Below, in pieces: positions 7,472 through 16,088 of a stretch of 64,000 bases of DNA. Positions within the stretch are counted from its first letter, which is position 1. Each line of letters opens with the position of its first letter. The position numbers and the translations under genes were made by a program. Origin of the DNA: Streptomyces sp. NA04227 (GTDB lineage: Bacteria; Actinomycetota; Actinomycetes; Streptomycetales; Streptomycetaceae). The notes under the pieces are model-generated. The model was not told where the DNA came from and did not search any database. It saw only the letters and a list, made by a program, of their open reading frames with translations. The DNA lies in contig NZ_CP054918.1 of NCBI RefSeq assembly GCF_013364195.1, positions 5,755,001 to 5,819,000 of the forward strand. The letters run 5' to 3'.

Positions 7472-9685
7472 ATGGTCACCCCCGACACCTCCCATGAATC
7501 GCCCGAGCCGCAGGGCCCCGGCCCCGGCTCCCTCCCCCACCGCCCCCTGGACCGCCGCGCCTTCCTCAGGCTCCTGACCGCCGCGGGGGTCACCGTCTCC
7601 CTCGCCGGAACGGCCACGCTCGCCGGACCCTGGGTCGGCACGGCACTCGCCGATGTGGAGGAGGGGCGGCCGAGGGCGCCGCACCAGCCGTATCTGCACG
7701 GGTACAACGCCGCTGGGCTCCTGTCGTGGACGCCGGAGAGTGATCCGTACGCGAAGTACTTCCGTTCCCGGGTGCCGCTGGCCACCCGCATCGCACCGTT
7801 CGCCGCGACGCAGGCCAATCCGGCGCTGCGCACCGAGGCCCGGGTGATGAACATGTCCTACGACTACGACAACGCGTTCTTCAGCGCGTACCGGTCCAAC
7901 GACCAGTACGCGCGGCGCCTGTTGCGCTTTTGGCAGTACTCCGATCTGTACAGCTCCTGGCACGGCATGCCGGTCTGGGGGTCGCCCACCGAGGAGCCGG
8001 AGCACGGGCTCATCAATCTGCCCAACCCCGCCTACACGGACGCGGCGCACCGCAACGGCGTGCTGTCGCTGGGCGGTTGGTTCTGGCCGCGGAGCGGGGA
8101 GTTCGCCGCGTATCTGGAGCAGCGGACGGACGGGTCGTTCCCGGTCGCGGACAAACTCCTGGAAATCGCCGACTACTTCGGCTTCGACGGCTACTTCGTC
8201 AACCAGGAGGCGGCGATCCCGAAGGCGGACGCCACCCGCCTGATGGCCTTCCTCACCTACCTGCGCACGCAGGCCCCCGACCACTTCCACATGCAGTGGT
8301 ACGACAGCCTGACCACGAGCGGGCAGCTCGACTACCAGAACGAGTTCAACGAGGCCAACGCGCCCTGGCTGGAGCACGACGGGCAGCAGGTCAACCACAG
8401 CATCTTCATCAACTACGCCTGGAACGCGGAGCGCGTGGCGAACTCGGTGGCCACCGCCGAGAAGCTCGGCATGGACGTCCACGAGCGGGTCCACCTCGGC
8501 ACCGAGAACGAGAAGTACGGCTTCAACCCGCCCTACGACACCCGTCTCGTCTTTCCCGAGGGCGGCCGGGCCCGTACCAGCTGGGCGCTTTTCGGCACCC
8601 ACATGGCCTGGGCCAACAACCCGGACCGCAGCGACCCGGACAAGCAGCGGAACACCTTCGTACGGGAACGGCACTACTGGTCGGGGCCGAACGAGGACCC
8701 GACCCGGACCGGCCGTACCGAGTACGAGCCCTGGCCCGACGACGGAAAGCCGCGCGACGCGGACAACCACCGCAAGTGGGACGGCGTCGCGCACTACATC
8801 ACCGAGCGGTCGGTGATCGGCGCGTTCCCCTTCGTCACCCGGTTCAACACCGGCCACGGCCGCGCCTTCTTCCTGGACGGCGTGCGCCGCTCCGGGGCCG
8901 AGTGGAACAACGCGGGTGCCCAGGACATCCTGCCCACCTGGCAGTGGTGGGTCCGCAGCGGTGGCAGCGAGCCGCCACTGACCGTCGACTACGACCACAC
9001 CGTGGCCTACGACGGCGGCACCTCCCTGCTCGTCTCCGGCACGCTGGGCCCCGAAAACCCCACCACCGTACGGCTGTTCAAGACCGAGCTGCCCCTCGGC
9101 GGCGGCGAAAGCGCCCGCCTCGTCCTGCGTACCGGCCGGGCACGGCAGGAGAGCGGTCTGTCCCTCGGGCTCGCGTTCCGGGACGCACCGGAGGAGTTCG
9201 TCTGGCTCCCGGCGGGGCGCACGGGCAGCGGGGACTGGACCACGGTGCGGCTGCCGCTCGACGCCCACGCCGGGCGCACCATCGCCGCCGTGGCGATCCG
9301 GGCGGCCGCCCCGTCCGGCAGCACGAAACGCTCCGCGTACCGACTCAACCTCGGCGAACTGGCCTTCCTCCCCGCCGGTACACCGACCGCCCCCGCCGCC
9401 CCCACCGGCTTCCGGGTCGACGCGGTGCACCCGGCCACCGACCGCACCTCGGCCGAACTCTTCCTGTCCTGGCACCTCGACCGCACCGGGGTCTGGTACT
9501 ACGACGTACTCCGCGAACGCGCCGACGGCTCCCCGGAACCGCTCGGCCGGGTCTACGACGAGGTGCACTACGTCAAGTCGCTGGTCCGGGAGGGCGAGGA
9601 GACGAGCACGGTGCTGCGGTTGGTCGCGGTGGGGAGGGACGGGGAGCGGTCGGAGGGGGCGACGGCTCGGGTGGACTGGACGTAG
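7472..9685 (+). CDS. secreted GH85 endo-beta-N-acetylglucosaminidase
   Basis: A 737-aa enzyme expected to cut the chitobiose core of N-glycans. The ATG at 7472 has GAAGGAGA just upstream and gives an N-terminus with the Tat motif DRRAFLR, a hydrophobic segment and an Ala-x-Ala cleavage region, so export by the Tat route is likely. The GH85 catalytic region reads FDGYFVNQE, with the Asn (about N244) and Glu (about E246) pair of this family's substrate-assisted mechanism. WGSPTEEPEHG, LGGWFWPRSGEF and HMQWYDSL are further family-like segments. The C-terminal 200 residues look like beta-sandwich and Fn3-like modules. The LacI-type operator upstream suggests sugar-induced expression. Confidence 0.92.
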   Translation: MVTPDTSHESPEPQGPGPGSLPHRPLDRRAFLRLLTAAGVTVSLAGTATLAGPWVGTALADVEEGRPRAPHQPYLHGYNAAGLLSWTPESDPYAKYFRSRVPLATRIAPFAATQANPALRTEARVMNMSYDYDNAFFSAYRSNDQYARRLLRFWQYSDLYSSWHGMPVWGSPTEEPEHGLINLPNPAYTDAAHRNGVLSLGGWFWPRSGEFAAYLEQRTDGSFPVADKLLEIADYFGFDGYFVNQEAAIPKADATRLMAFLTYLRTQAPDHFHMQWYDSLTTSGQLDYQNEFNEANAPWLEHDGQQVNHSIFINYAWNAERVANSVATAEKLGMDVHERVHLGTENEKYGFNPPYDTRLVFPEGGRARTSWALFGTHMAWANNPDRSDPDKQRNTFVRERHYWSGPNEDPTRTGRTEYEPWPDDGKPRDADNHRKWDGVAHYITERSVIGAFPFVTRFNTGHGRAFFLDGVRRSGAEWNNAGAQDILPTWQWWVRSGGSEPPLTVDYDHTVAYDGGTSLLVSGTLGPENPTTVRLFKTELPLGGGESARLVLRTGRARQESGLSLGLAFRDAPEEFVWLPAGRTGSGDWTTVRLPLDAHAGRTIAAVAIRAAAPSGSTKRSAYRLNLGELAFLPAGTPTAPAAPTGFRVDAVHPATDRTSAELFLSWHLDRTGVWYYDVLRERADGSPEPLGRVYDEVHYVKSLVREGEETSTVLRLVAVGRDGERSEGATARVDWT

Positions 9686-9785
9686 CGGCGCGGCAGACTG
9701 CCGAGGCCGGCCGACGTACGGGTAAGGGGAAGCAGCGAGGCAGCAGAGGGCCGCCCTTGCCGCCTCCACACAAGAGACAGCAGCC

Positions 9786-9834
9786 GAGAGGGCCTCCAAG
9801 TCCGGTGTGATGTCCGGGACTTGGAGGCCCTCTC
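9786..9834. terminator. bidirectional terminator between GH85 and RNase HI genes
   Basis: Two perfect 18-base arms, 9786-9803 and 9817-9834, flank a 13-base loop. The arms start GAGAGGGCCTCC and end GGAGGCCCTCTC. The hairpin lies between two convergent genes, and the sequence after it is only mildly T-rich. Confidence 0.85.
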
Positions 9835-9881
9835 GTTGTCGTTACGTGTGCCGTCGCGGTCGGGCGGATGCCCGGGGGCGC

Positions 9882-10616
9882 TCAGCCCCCGGCCGCCCCC
9901 ACCCGGCACTCCGGATGCCCCCACCCCTCGTCGTTCTTGGCGATGGACTCCCCCACCGCGTACGAGCGGCCGCAGCGGCACCGGCCCGGGAACTTCGCCT
10001 TCAGGGTGCGGCCGGAGGAGGCGCCCGTGGCGCGGCGGCGGTTGGTGCCCGCGGGACCGCCGGACGCACTCGAGGACCACCCCGAGCGGCTGCGGCCGCC
10101 CGGAGCGCCCGATTTGGCGGACGGGGCCGAGGCCGGGGGTTCCGGGGAGCCCTGGTCGGTGCCCGCCGGGGTCTGGAGCTGGGCGGCCTGGCTGGCCGCG
10201 CGGTCGGCGAGGTCGTTGAGTACGTCGCCGTCGACCTGGTGGGCGGGGACGTAGCGGAAGTCGACCGAGCGGCCCTGGAGCAGGTCGTCGATGCGGACGA
10301 CGAGGTCCTGGTTGGCCACCGGCTTTCCGGCGGCGGTCTTCCAGCCCTTGCGCTTCCAGCCGGGCAGCCAGGTGGTGACCGCCTTCATCGCGTACTGGGA
10401 GTCCATCCGGATCTCCACCGGGACCGCGGGGTCCAGCTCGGTCAACAGGCGTTCCAGGGCTGTGAGTTCGGCGACGTTGTTGGTCGCCGTGCCCAGCGGT
10501 CCCGCCTCCCAGCGGACCGGGACCTCCGCCTCGTCGGCGATCACCCAGGCCCAGCCCGCCGGACCCGGGTTTCCCTTCGACGCCCCGTCGCACGCCGCGA
10601 TCAATCGTTCAGCCAT
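9882..10616 (-). CDS. rnhA: ribonuclease HI with C-terminal cysteine extension
   Basis: A 244-aa protein. The first 150 residues are RNase HI, which removes the RNA strand of RNA-DNA hybrids. The four acidic catalytic residues are visible: D10 (CDGASKGNPG), E50 (NNVAELTALE), D72 (MDSQYAMK) and D138 (NDLADRA). A low-complexity Ser/Gly/Pro linker of about 50 residues follows. A C-terminal module GRCRCGRSYAVGES...GHPEC then has Cys/His spacing suggesting metal binding. The extension is not part of classic RNase HI. Confidence 0.93.
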   Translation of the reverse strand: MAERLIAACDGASKGNPGPAGWAWVIADEAEVPVRWEAGPLGTATNNVAELTALERLLTELDPAVPVEIRMDSQYAMKAVTTWLPGWKRKGWKTAAGKPVANQDLVVRIDDLLQGRSVDFRYVPAHQVDGDVLNDLADRAASQAAQLQTPAGTDQGSPEPPASAPSAKSGAPGGRSRSGWSSSASGGPAGTNRRRATGASSGRTLKAKFPGRCRCGRSYAVGESIAKNDEGWGHPECRVGAAGG

Positions 10617-11197
10617 GCCTCAGATCATCGCAGCCGTGGCGGTGTGCCGTGCGCCGCCCGCCGGGCGCTCACTCTCCCCAGAGGGTGCCCCGAAGCCCCC
10701 GCACACACGACGGCCGGAGGTGAACGCCGTTCCCGGAGGTGCGCGGCGTCGGATTGCCGGAATCCTGGGGCCATAGAAAACGATTGCTTCAACTATCTAC
10801 TTCTTTCGCTTCTCGCCGGCCATCTCACACGCATCTCGCACCCCTCTCGCACCCATAAACCAGCATCGGCCGTCCGGATTCCGGACATGTTTCCCGAACT
10901 CTGCTGTTGGCATATTCTCCGGGGACCCGGACCCTGACAACTCGCATCGGTCCACGACAACGCGCCGTACCGCGGAGTCCCGGCAACGCAATTCGCCGTA
11001 CACGGGGGTGTACGCAATCGCCATACCCCTGACACTCCGTTCGATCGCCAGTAGTGTGTGCCCCGCTCCCGCGAGGCCTCACGGGAGGATTGACGGAATC
11101 GCGCACTGCTTGGGCGGCTGCGGCGGAATGGCGTTTTCACCCTGGGGTGTGGGTGGCGAGCCGGGAGCCGCGCGCGGATTCGGAACGGGGGAAACGT
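10617..11197. other. 581-bp intergenic region with one clear promoter
   Basis: No convincing gene is visible. CTGACA at 11029-11034, a 17-base spacer and TAGTGT at 11052-11057 form a good vegetative promoter reading right, about 140 bp before the gene at 11198. The middle part (about 10770-10920) is less GC-rich than its surroundings. No RNA gene was recognised. Confidence 0.5.
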
Positions 11198-12154
11198 ATG
11201 GCTGCTCGGTCGTTCGCGGGCCAGTACGTCTGGCATCCGGCGGCCGACGACGGGCAGTTGGCCGGGGCCTGCGTGGACGTGCGCGCGGGACGTTATCTCA
11301 GCGCCCAGGACGTACTGCGGGAGTGCCGCGGCGACTTCGGGCTGCGCGCCCACCGTTCCCTGGTCCTCGCCTCCGAGGCCGCCGATTCCGATCTCGCCGA
11401 ACGGTGGCTCGACGAGGAGCCCAATCCGGAGTCGACGCTGCTGTGGGCGCGGGTGGCGATGCTGCGCGCGCTGCGCACGGCCGAGCAACAGGACGAGCGG
11501 GCGCAGCAGTTGACCCGTATCGCGTTCGCCGCGTGTGAGCGTGCCTCGGTGATGTTTCCGGCCGATCCGACGCCGTGGGTGGCCCAGTTGGCGCTGGCCC
11601 GGCTGGACGGAATGCGCGATCCGGCGCCCGAGGGGCTGATGACCGGGCCGCCCGGACCCTGGCGGCTCTTCGTCAAGATCCTGCGTCTGGACCCCTGGCA
11701 CCGCGAGGCCCACCACCGGCTGCTCGCGTACTACTTCGCGCGCAACGGCGGTTCCGCCAGCGCCCGTTGGGACGTGGCGACCTTCCTCAGCCACCGCGCG
11801 CCCCCGGAGTCGGCGATCCGGATGCTGCCACTGGTGGCGCTCGTCGAGGACTACGACCCGGCCATACCGCTGTCCGCCCGCGTCTGGGCGCAGCCGCAGT
11901 GGCGCAAGACCGCCCTCGGCATCTACCACGGATGGTTCCCGCAGGTCGGGGAGTACCGGTTCACGCCGGTGCTCGACCTCGCCTACCTCGCGCACGCCCT
12001 GTTCATGGCGCGCTGCGAGTTCGAGGCGCGGTCGGTGCTCACGGCGATGGGCCCGTACGCCTCCCGTATGCCGTGGCAGGCCTTCGGCGATCCGGCGGAC
12101 CAGCTCAGCAGAACGCGGCGCCAGTGCGGACTTCCGGTGCCGTCCTCAACCTGA
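11198..12154 (+). CDS. conserved hypothetical protein, helical repeat-like
   Basis: A 318-aa soluble protein. I chose ATG 11198 because GGGGGAA precedes it; the frame extends upstream but there overlaps the predicted leader. It is rich in Ala, Arg, Trp and Leu, with repeated helical pieces such as DVLRECRGDFGLRAHRSLVLASEAADSDLAERWLDE and a KILRLDPWHREAHHRLLAYYFARN segment that recalls tetratricopeptide-type repeats. I recognise no catalytic motif. The following permease gene is 177 bp downstream, so the two may be cotranscribed. Confidence 0.7.
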   Translation: MAARSFAGQYVWHPAADDGQLAGACVDVRAGRYLSAQDVLRECRGDFGLRAHRSLVLASEAADSDLAERWLDEEPNPESTLLWARVAMLRALRTAEQQDERAQQLTRIAFAACERASVMFPADPTPWVAQLALARLDGMRDPAPEGLMTGPPGPWRLFVKILRLDPWHREAHHRLLAYYFARNGGSASARWDVATFLSHRAPPESAIRMLPLVALVEDYDPAIPLSARVWAQPQWRKTALGIYHGWFPQVGEYRFTPVLDLAYLAHALFMARCEFEARSVLTAMGPYASRMPWQAFGDPADQLSRTRRQCGLPVPSST

Positions 12155-12217
12155 GGCGGTCGCGGGGCGGCCCTCGCGAGGCGAAGGCCCCGGCGCACGC
12201 CCCCACGACCGCGACTT

Positions 12218-12303
12218 CGACCTCAACTCGCCCCACGACCTCAACTCCCCCCTCGACCTCGTCAGACGTCCCTCCCGACCCGACCCTCCCCATCGACCTC
12301 AAC
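12218..12303. repeat. 18-bp tandem repeat upstream of the permease
   Basis: CGACCTCAAC occurs at 12218 and 12236, CGACCTC at 12254 in the same 18-bp register, and CGACCTCAAC again at 12294. The array is noncoding and ends 28 bp before the permease start. Confidence 0.7.
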
Positions 12304-12331
12304 CCCCCATCCGGAAAGAAAGGTTGCGGCT

Positions 12332-13870
12332 GTGTTCGAGCGCACCATCCGCCGCAGGTCGGTCCCACGCCCCGCGGCCCCGCTCACGCTCGACGACGAC
12401 GCGACGCTGCATGCCATGGGATATCCGCGGAAACTCACCCGGCGTTTCCGCGCGTTCGACAATTTCGCGATCTCCTTCACGATCATCAACATCATTTCCG
12501 GCATTTTCTCCTCCTTCGGAATGGGAATGAATGCCGGAGGTCCGCGCATCATGGTGTTCGGCTGGATCGGCGTTTCGGTGATGGTGCTCTTCGTGGGCGC
12601 CGCCATGGCCGAAATCGCCTCGGCCTATCCGACGAGCGGGGCCCTCTATTTCTCCGCCGGGAAACTCGCGAAACGACACAAGGGCGCCTGGTCCTGGTAC
12701 ACGGGCTGGCTGAACTTCGTCGGACAGGTAGGCGGTACGGCCGCGACCGGATACGCGGCGGCCACCTTCATCCAGGCGTACATCTCGATGCAGTGGAGCG
12801 ACTACGACCCGACACTCGAACGCACGGTGCTGATCACCGCGGCCGTCCTGTTCGTCCAGGCACTCGCGAACACCTACACGGTGCATCTGATCGCCGTCCT
12901 GAACAGGATCTCCGTGTGGTGGCTGCTCATCGGCATGCTGATCATCGTGACCACGCTGGCCTTCGTGCCCGATCAGCATCAGTCCGCGGGCTTCGTCACC
13001 CACTACGCCAACAACACCGGCTTCGACAATGCGGTGTACGCGGGAATGCTGGGCCTGCTGGTGACCAGCTGGACATTCACCGGATTCGACGGCAGCTTCC
13101 ACATGTCGGAGGAGACCGTGAAGGCAACGGTCAATGCACCGAAGGGAATTGTGCGGGCGATCGGCTGCTCGGCGATCAGCGGTCTGGTGCTGATGCTCGC
13201 GTTGGTCTACGCCATTGGGGACTACTCGGCCCAGGCCGGTTCGAGCGCCCCACCGGTTCGGGTACTCGTCGACGCACTCGGCACGGGCACCGCGAAACTG
13301 CTGCTGCTCATTGTGATCGGCGCGATGCTCTTCTGCGGACTCGCCAATATGACGAGCAACACCCGCCAGATCTTCGCCTTCGCGCGGGACGGCGCGATGC
13401 CCGGATCCCAGCTGTGGCACTCGGTCTCGCCGCGTACCCGTACCCCCGTGAAGGCGGTCTGGCTGGCCGCCGCCTGCTCCCTCGTCCTGGTGATTCCCGG
13501 CTGGTGGTCGCACGTGGCGTTCACGGCCGTCGTCAGCGTCAATGTCGTCGGCCTGTTCCTCGCCTACGCGGTACCGATCTATCTGCGACTGCGCCTGGGC
13601 GACGAGTTCCGGCCCGGACCCTGGAACCTGGGCCGCTACGGACGTCCCGTCGCGGCCGTGGCGGTGGCCTGGATCCTGTTCAGCAGCGTGCTGTTCATGC
13701 TCCCGCACGTCTCGCCCATCACCGCGCGGTCCTTCAACTACGCGCCGATCGCGCTCGGCGTCGTCCTCGTCCTCGCTACCGTGTGGTGGTTCGCCACCGC
13801 CCGCAGGCGCTTCAGGGGCCCGGTCAGCTACGGCCGCCCCGACGAGGTCGCCGCCATGGACCTGATCTGA
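12332..13870 (+). CDS. APC-family amino-acid/amine permease
   Basis: A 512-aa integral membrane transporter starting with GTG, nine bases after a GAAAGG ribosome site. About twelve hydrophobic helices can be traced. The first region reads FDNFAISFTIINIISGIFSSF, followed by EIASAYPTSGALYFSAGKLA. These resemble the bacterial amino acid transporter/GABA permease branch of the APC superfamily. GMLGLLVTSWTFTGFDGSFHMSEET and FAFARDGAMPGS are further family landmarks. The substrate cannot be fixed from sequence. The GNAT gene starts 74 bp downstream and may be in the same operon. Confidence 0.9.
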   Translation: MFERTIRRRSVPRPAAPLTLDDDATLHAMGYPRKLTRRFRAFDNFAISFTIINIISGIFSSFGMGMNAGGPRIMVFGWIGVSVMVLFVGAAMAEIASAYPTSGALYFSAGKLAKRHKGAWSWYTGWLNFVGQVGGTAATGYAAATFIQAYISMQWSDYDPTLERTVLITAAVLFVQALANTYTVHLIAVLNRISVWWLLIGMLIIVTTLAFVPDQHQSAGFVTHYANNTGFDNAVYAGMLGLLVTSWTFTGFDGSFHMSEETVKATVNAPKGIVRAIGCSAISGLVLMLALVYAIGDYSAQAGSSAPPVRVLVDALGTGTAKLLLLIVIGAMLFCGLANMTSNTRQIFAFARDGAMPGSQLWHSVSPRTRTPVKAVWLAAACSLVLVIPGWWSHVAFTAVVSVNVVGLFLAYAVPIYLRLRLGDEFRPGPWNLGRYGRPVAAVAVAWILFSSVLFMLPHVSPITARSFNYAPIALGVVLVLATVWWFATARRRFRGPVSYGRPDEVAAMDLI

Positions 13871-13944
13871 GCGGCCACCTCCCGGCAGGCCACGGTCCGT
13901 ACGCCCCCCCGCAGGCCCCACCACGAAAGGGACGTTCACCACCG

Positions 13945-14814
13945 ATGACTTCCGAAGCTTCCGAACTCGTCCTCAGCCAGGCCTCGTTGGAGCAGTGGCA
14001 GCAGGTGGTGGACTGGGCCGCCGCCGAGCAGTGGAACCCGGGTGTCAACGACATAGAGGGTTTTCACCCCACCGATCCGCAGGGCTTCTTCCTCGGCCGG
14101 TTCGAGGGACGGACCGTCTCGGCCATCTCGGTCGTCAACTACTCCCCGCGCTACGCCTTCCTCGGCTACTACCTGGTGCACCCGGCCTTCCGCGGCCGCG
14201 GCCTCGGCCTCGCGACCTGGCGCGCCGCCTTCTCCCACGCCGAGGACCGGGTGGTCGGCCTGGACGCGGTGCCCGCGCAGACCGAGACGTACAAGCGCTC
14301 GGGCTTCCACGCACGCTACGAGAACCTGCGCTTCGCGGGCCGCCCCGGCACCGACCCGGCCGCCACCCGCCACCTCGACGTGCGGCAGGTGAGCCAGGAC
14401 CCGGACCTCCTCACCGCCGTCGCCGCCTACGACGCGCGCTGCTTCCCCGCACCGCGCCCCGCCTTCGTCCGGCGCTGGCTCACCGGCCCGGGCCACCACG
14501 CCTACGTCCACCTCAGGGACGGCGCGGTCGCGGGTTACGCCGTCATGCGTCCCGCCCACGAGGGCAGGCGCGTGGGCCCCCTGTTCGCCGACTCCCGCGA
14601 GGGCGCCGAGGCCCTCCTCGACTCCCTCGCCGCGCACCTCGCCCCCGACGAGGAACTGTGGATCGACGTACCCGAACCCCGCACCGAAGCCATGTCCCTG
14701 GTCACCGAACGCGGCCTGGAACAGCGCTCGGTGACCACCCGCATGTACACGGACCCCGCGCAGCCGACGCGCCTGGAGGGGACGTTCGGGGTGACGAGTC
14801 TGGAACTGGGGTGA
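13945..14814 (+). CDS. GNAT-family N-acetyltransferase (two-domain)
   Basis: A 289-aa protein beginning MTSEASELVLSQAS. The N-terminal half is a GNAT fold with the acetyl-CoA loop VHPAFRGRGLGLATW (R/Q-x-x-G-x-G/A pattern) and a YKRSGFHARYEN segment. The C-terminal half (DARCFPAPRPAFVRRWL to SVTTRMY) resembles the second domain found in YitH-like acetyltransferases. The acceptor substrate is unknown, though the position behind a permease suggests an imported amine or amino acid. Confidence 0.85.
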   Translation: MTSEASELVLSQASLEQWQQVVDWAAAEQWNPGVNDIEGFHPTDPQGFFLGRFEGRTVSAISVVNYSPRYAFLGYYLVHPAFRGRGLGLATWRAAFSHAEDRVVGLDAVPAQTETYKRSGFHARYENLRFAGRPGTDPAATRHLDVRQVSQDPDLLTAVAAYDARCFPAPRPAFVRRWLTGPGHHAYVHLRDGAVAGYAVMRPAHEGRRVGPLFADSREGAEALLDSLAAHLAPDEELWIDVPEPRTEAMSLVTERGLEQRSVTTRMYTDPAQPTRLEGTFGVTSLELG

Positions 14815-14841
14815 GGCGCGGCTGCGGCAACTCACGGGCTC

Positions 14842-15723
14842 TCAACCGCCCGGCTTCGTCCCGATCACGACCGTGGCGCCCCGCTCCTCGTCCTCCACGA
14901 CGCGCGGCACCAGGCCGTCCACGGCGAACTGCCGGGCGGCGGCCGCGGCCTGGCGGCCGCTCGTCTCGCTGAGCAGACATCCGCCCGGGGCGAGCCAGAG
15001 CAGGGCCTCGGCGCTCACCCTGCGGAGTACGTCGAGCCCGTCACCACCGCCGTCGAGCGCGGTCACGGGCTCGTACTCGCGTGCTTCCGGCGGCAGCAGC
15101 CCGAGTTCGCCGGTGGGCACGTACGGGACGTTGGCGGTCAGTATGTCGACGCGGCCGCGCAGTTCGGCCGGGAGCGCCGCGTACAGATCCCCCTGGTGAA
15201 CCAGGCCGCCCGCCGCGCCCAGATTGCGCCGGGCACAGTCCACCGCGGCGGGGTCCAGATCGGCCGCGTGGAGTTCCGCCTCACCGAGCGCCTCGGCCAG
15301 CGCCAGACCGAGCGCGCCGCTGCCGCAGCACAGATCGACCACGACGGCGCCCGGCCCCGCCGGCTCCAGCGCACACTCGACCAGGAACTCACTGCGTCTG
15401 CGCGGCACGAACACACCGGGGGCTACGGCCACCCGCAGCCCTCTGAACTCGGCCCAGCCCAGGACGTGTTCGAGCGGAAGCCCCGCGATCCGGCGCCGCG
15501 TCATCTCCTCCAGTTCGCCGGGACCGCCCGCCGCCCCCACGAGCAGCGCGGCCTCCTCCTCGGCGAAGACACAGCCGGAGGCACGCAGGCGCTCCACCAA
15601 CAACAAACCGGACGGGGAGGGAGGAGAGAAGGGCGCCGGAGAAGGAGTCGAAGGCGACGTCGCGGAAGAACGAGAAGAGCGAGAAGAAAGCGAAGAACCA
15701 GACGCGAGAGAAGACGGAGACAT
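14842..15723 (-). CDS. PrmC/HemK-related protein glutamine methyltransferase
   Basis: A 293-aa protein with an ATG at 15723 that has GAAAGG eight bases upstream. After an unusual Ser/Pro-rich N-terminus (about residues 1-36), the PrmC fold is clear: GLPLEHVLGWAEFRGLRVAV, FVPRRRSEFLVE, and the SAM motif VVDLCCGSGALGLALAE. The active-site motif reads NVPYVP where PrmC has NPPY. This matches the putative N5-glutamine methyltransferase branch rather than PrmC itself. The target is unknown. The low-complexity N-terminus corresponds to a purine-rich tract on the plus strand. Confidence 0.85.
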   Translation of the reverse strand: MSPSSLASGSSLSSRSSRSSATSPSTPSPAPFSPPSPSGLLLVERLRASGCVFAEEEAALLVGAAGGPGELEEMTRRRIAGLPLEHVLGWAEFRGLRVAVAPGVFVPRRRSEFLVECALEPAGPGAVVVDLCCGSGALGLALAEALGEAELHAADLDPAAVDCARRNLGAAGGLVHQGDLYAALPAELRGRVDILTANVPYVPTGELGLLPPEAREYEPVTALDGGGDGLDVLRRVSAEALLWLAPGGCLLSETSGRQAAAAARQFAVDGLVPRVVEDEERGATVVIGTKPGG

Positions 15724-16088
15724 CGGAGCGGCCTTTCGGGTGGTCGAAGGGCGCTCGCCGTTCATCCCCGGGGGTCGGACCCCGTGGTCGGGAGGCTGGA
15801 GCGCCCTGCCTGACGTGCGTGGATGGGGCTCACCTCCTCGGTCGCGTGGTGCGGAGGCCACACAGTACCGAACCCCGTCCGGACCCGCACACCCGCGGTG
15901 GCTCCCGCCGGGCGGCCGGGGCTCGGACAGCCCAGCACGTCTGGCGTACACCCCCGGCGCGGCGTGAGGTGGGGGTTGGACACAGTCCCGGCGGGCAGGC
16001 GCGAGGGCCCGGGCACCCAGGCGGGTGGACCGGTCCCACCGGTCCCGGACCGCTGGGACGGCAGGAAGGCGGGACGGAAAGGACTGTG
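15724..16088. other. 365-bp divergent intergenic region
   Basis: This lies between the PrmC-related gene (minus) and the FAD/Rieske gene (plus). It contains short GGTCC/GGACC inverted pieces (for example ACCGGTCCCACCGGTCC at about 16029) but no convincing promoter or RNA. On the minus strand a 23-codon open frame starts with GTG beside GAGGAG at about 15834; the spacing is poor and I do not call it. Confidence 0.4.

Noticed and set aside
15762..15835. Possible leader peptide upstream of the PrmC-related gene
   Set aside because: A 23-codon frame starts with GTG directly abutting GAGGAG, so the spacing is too short, and I recognise no known leader family.
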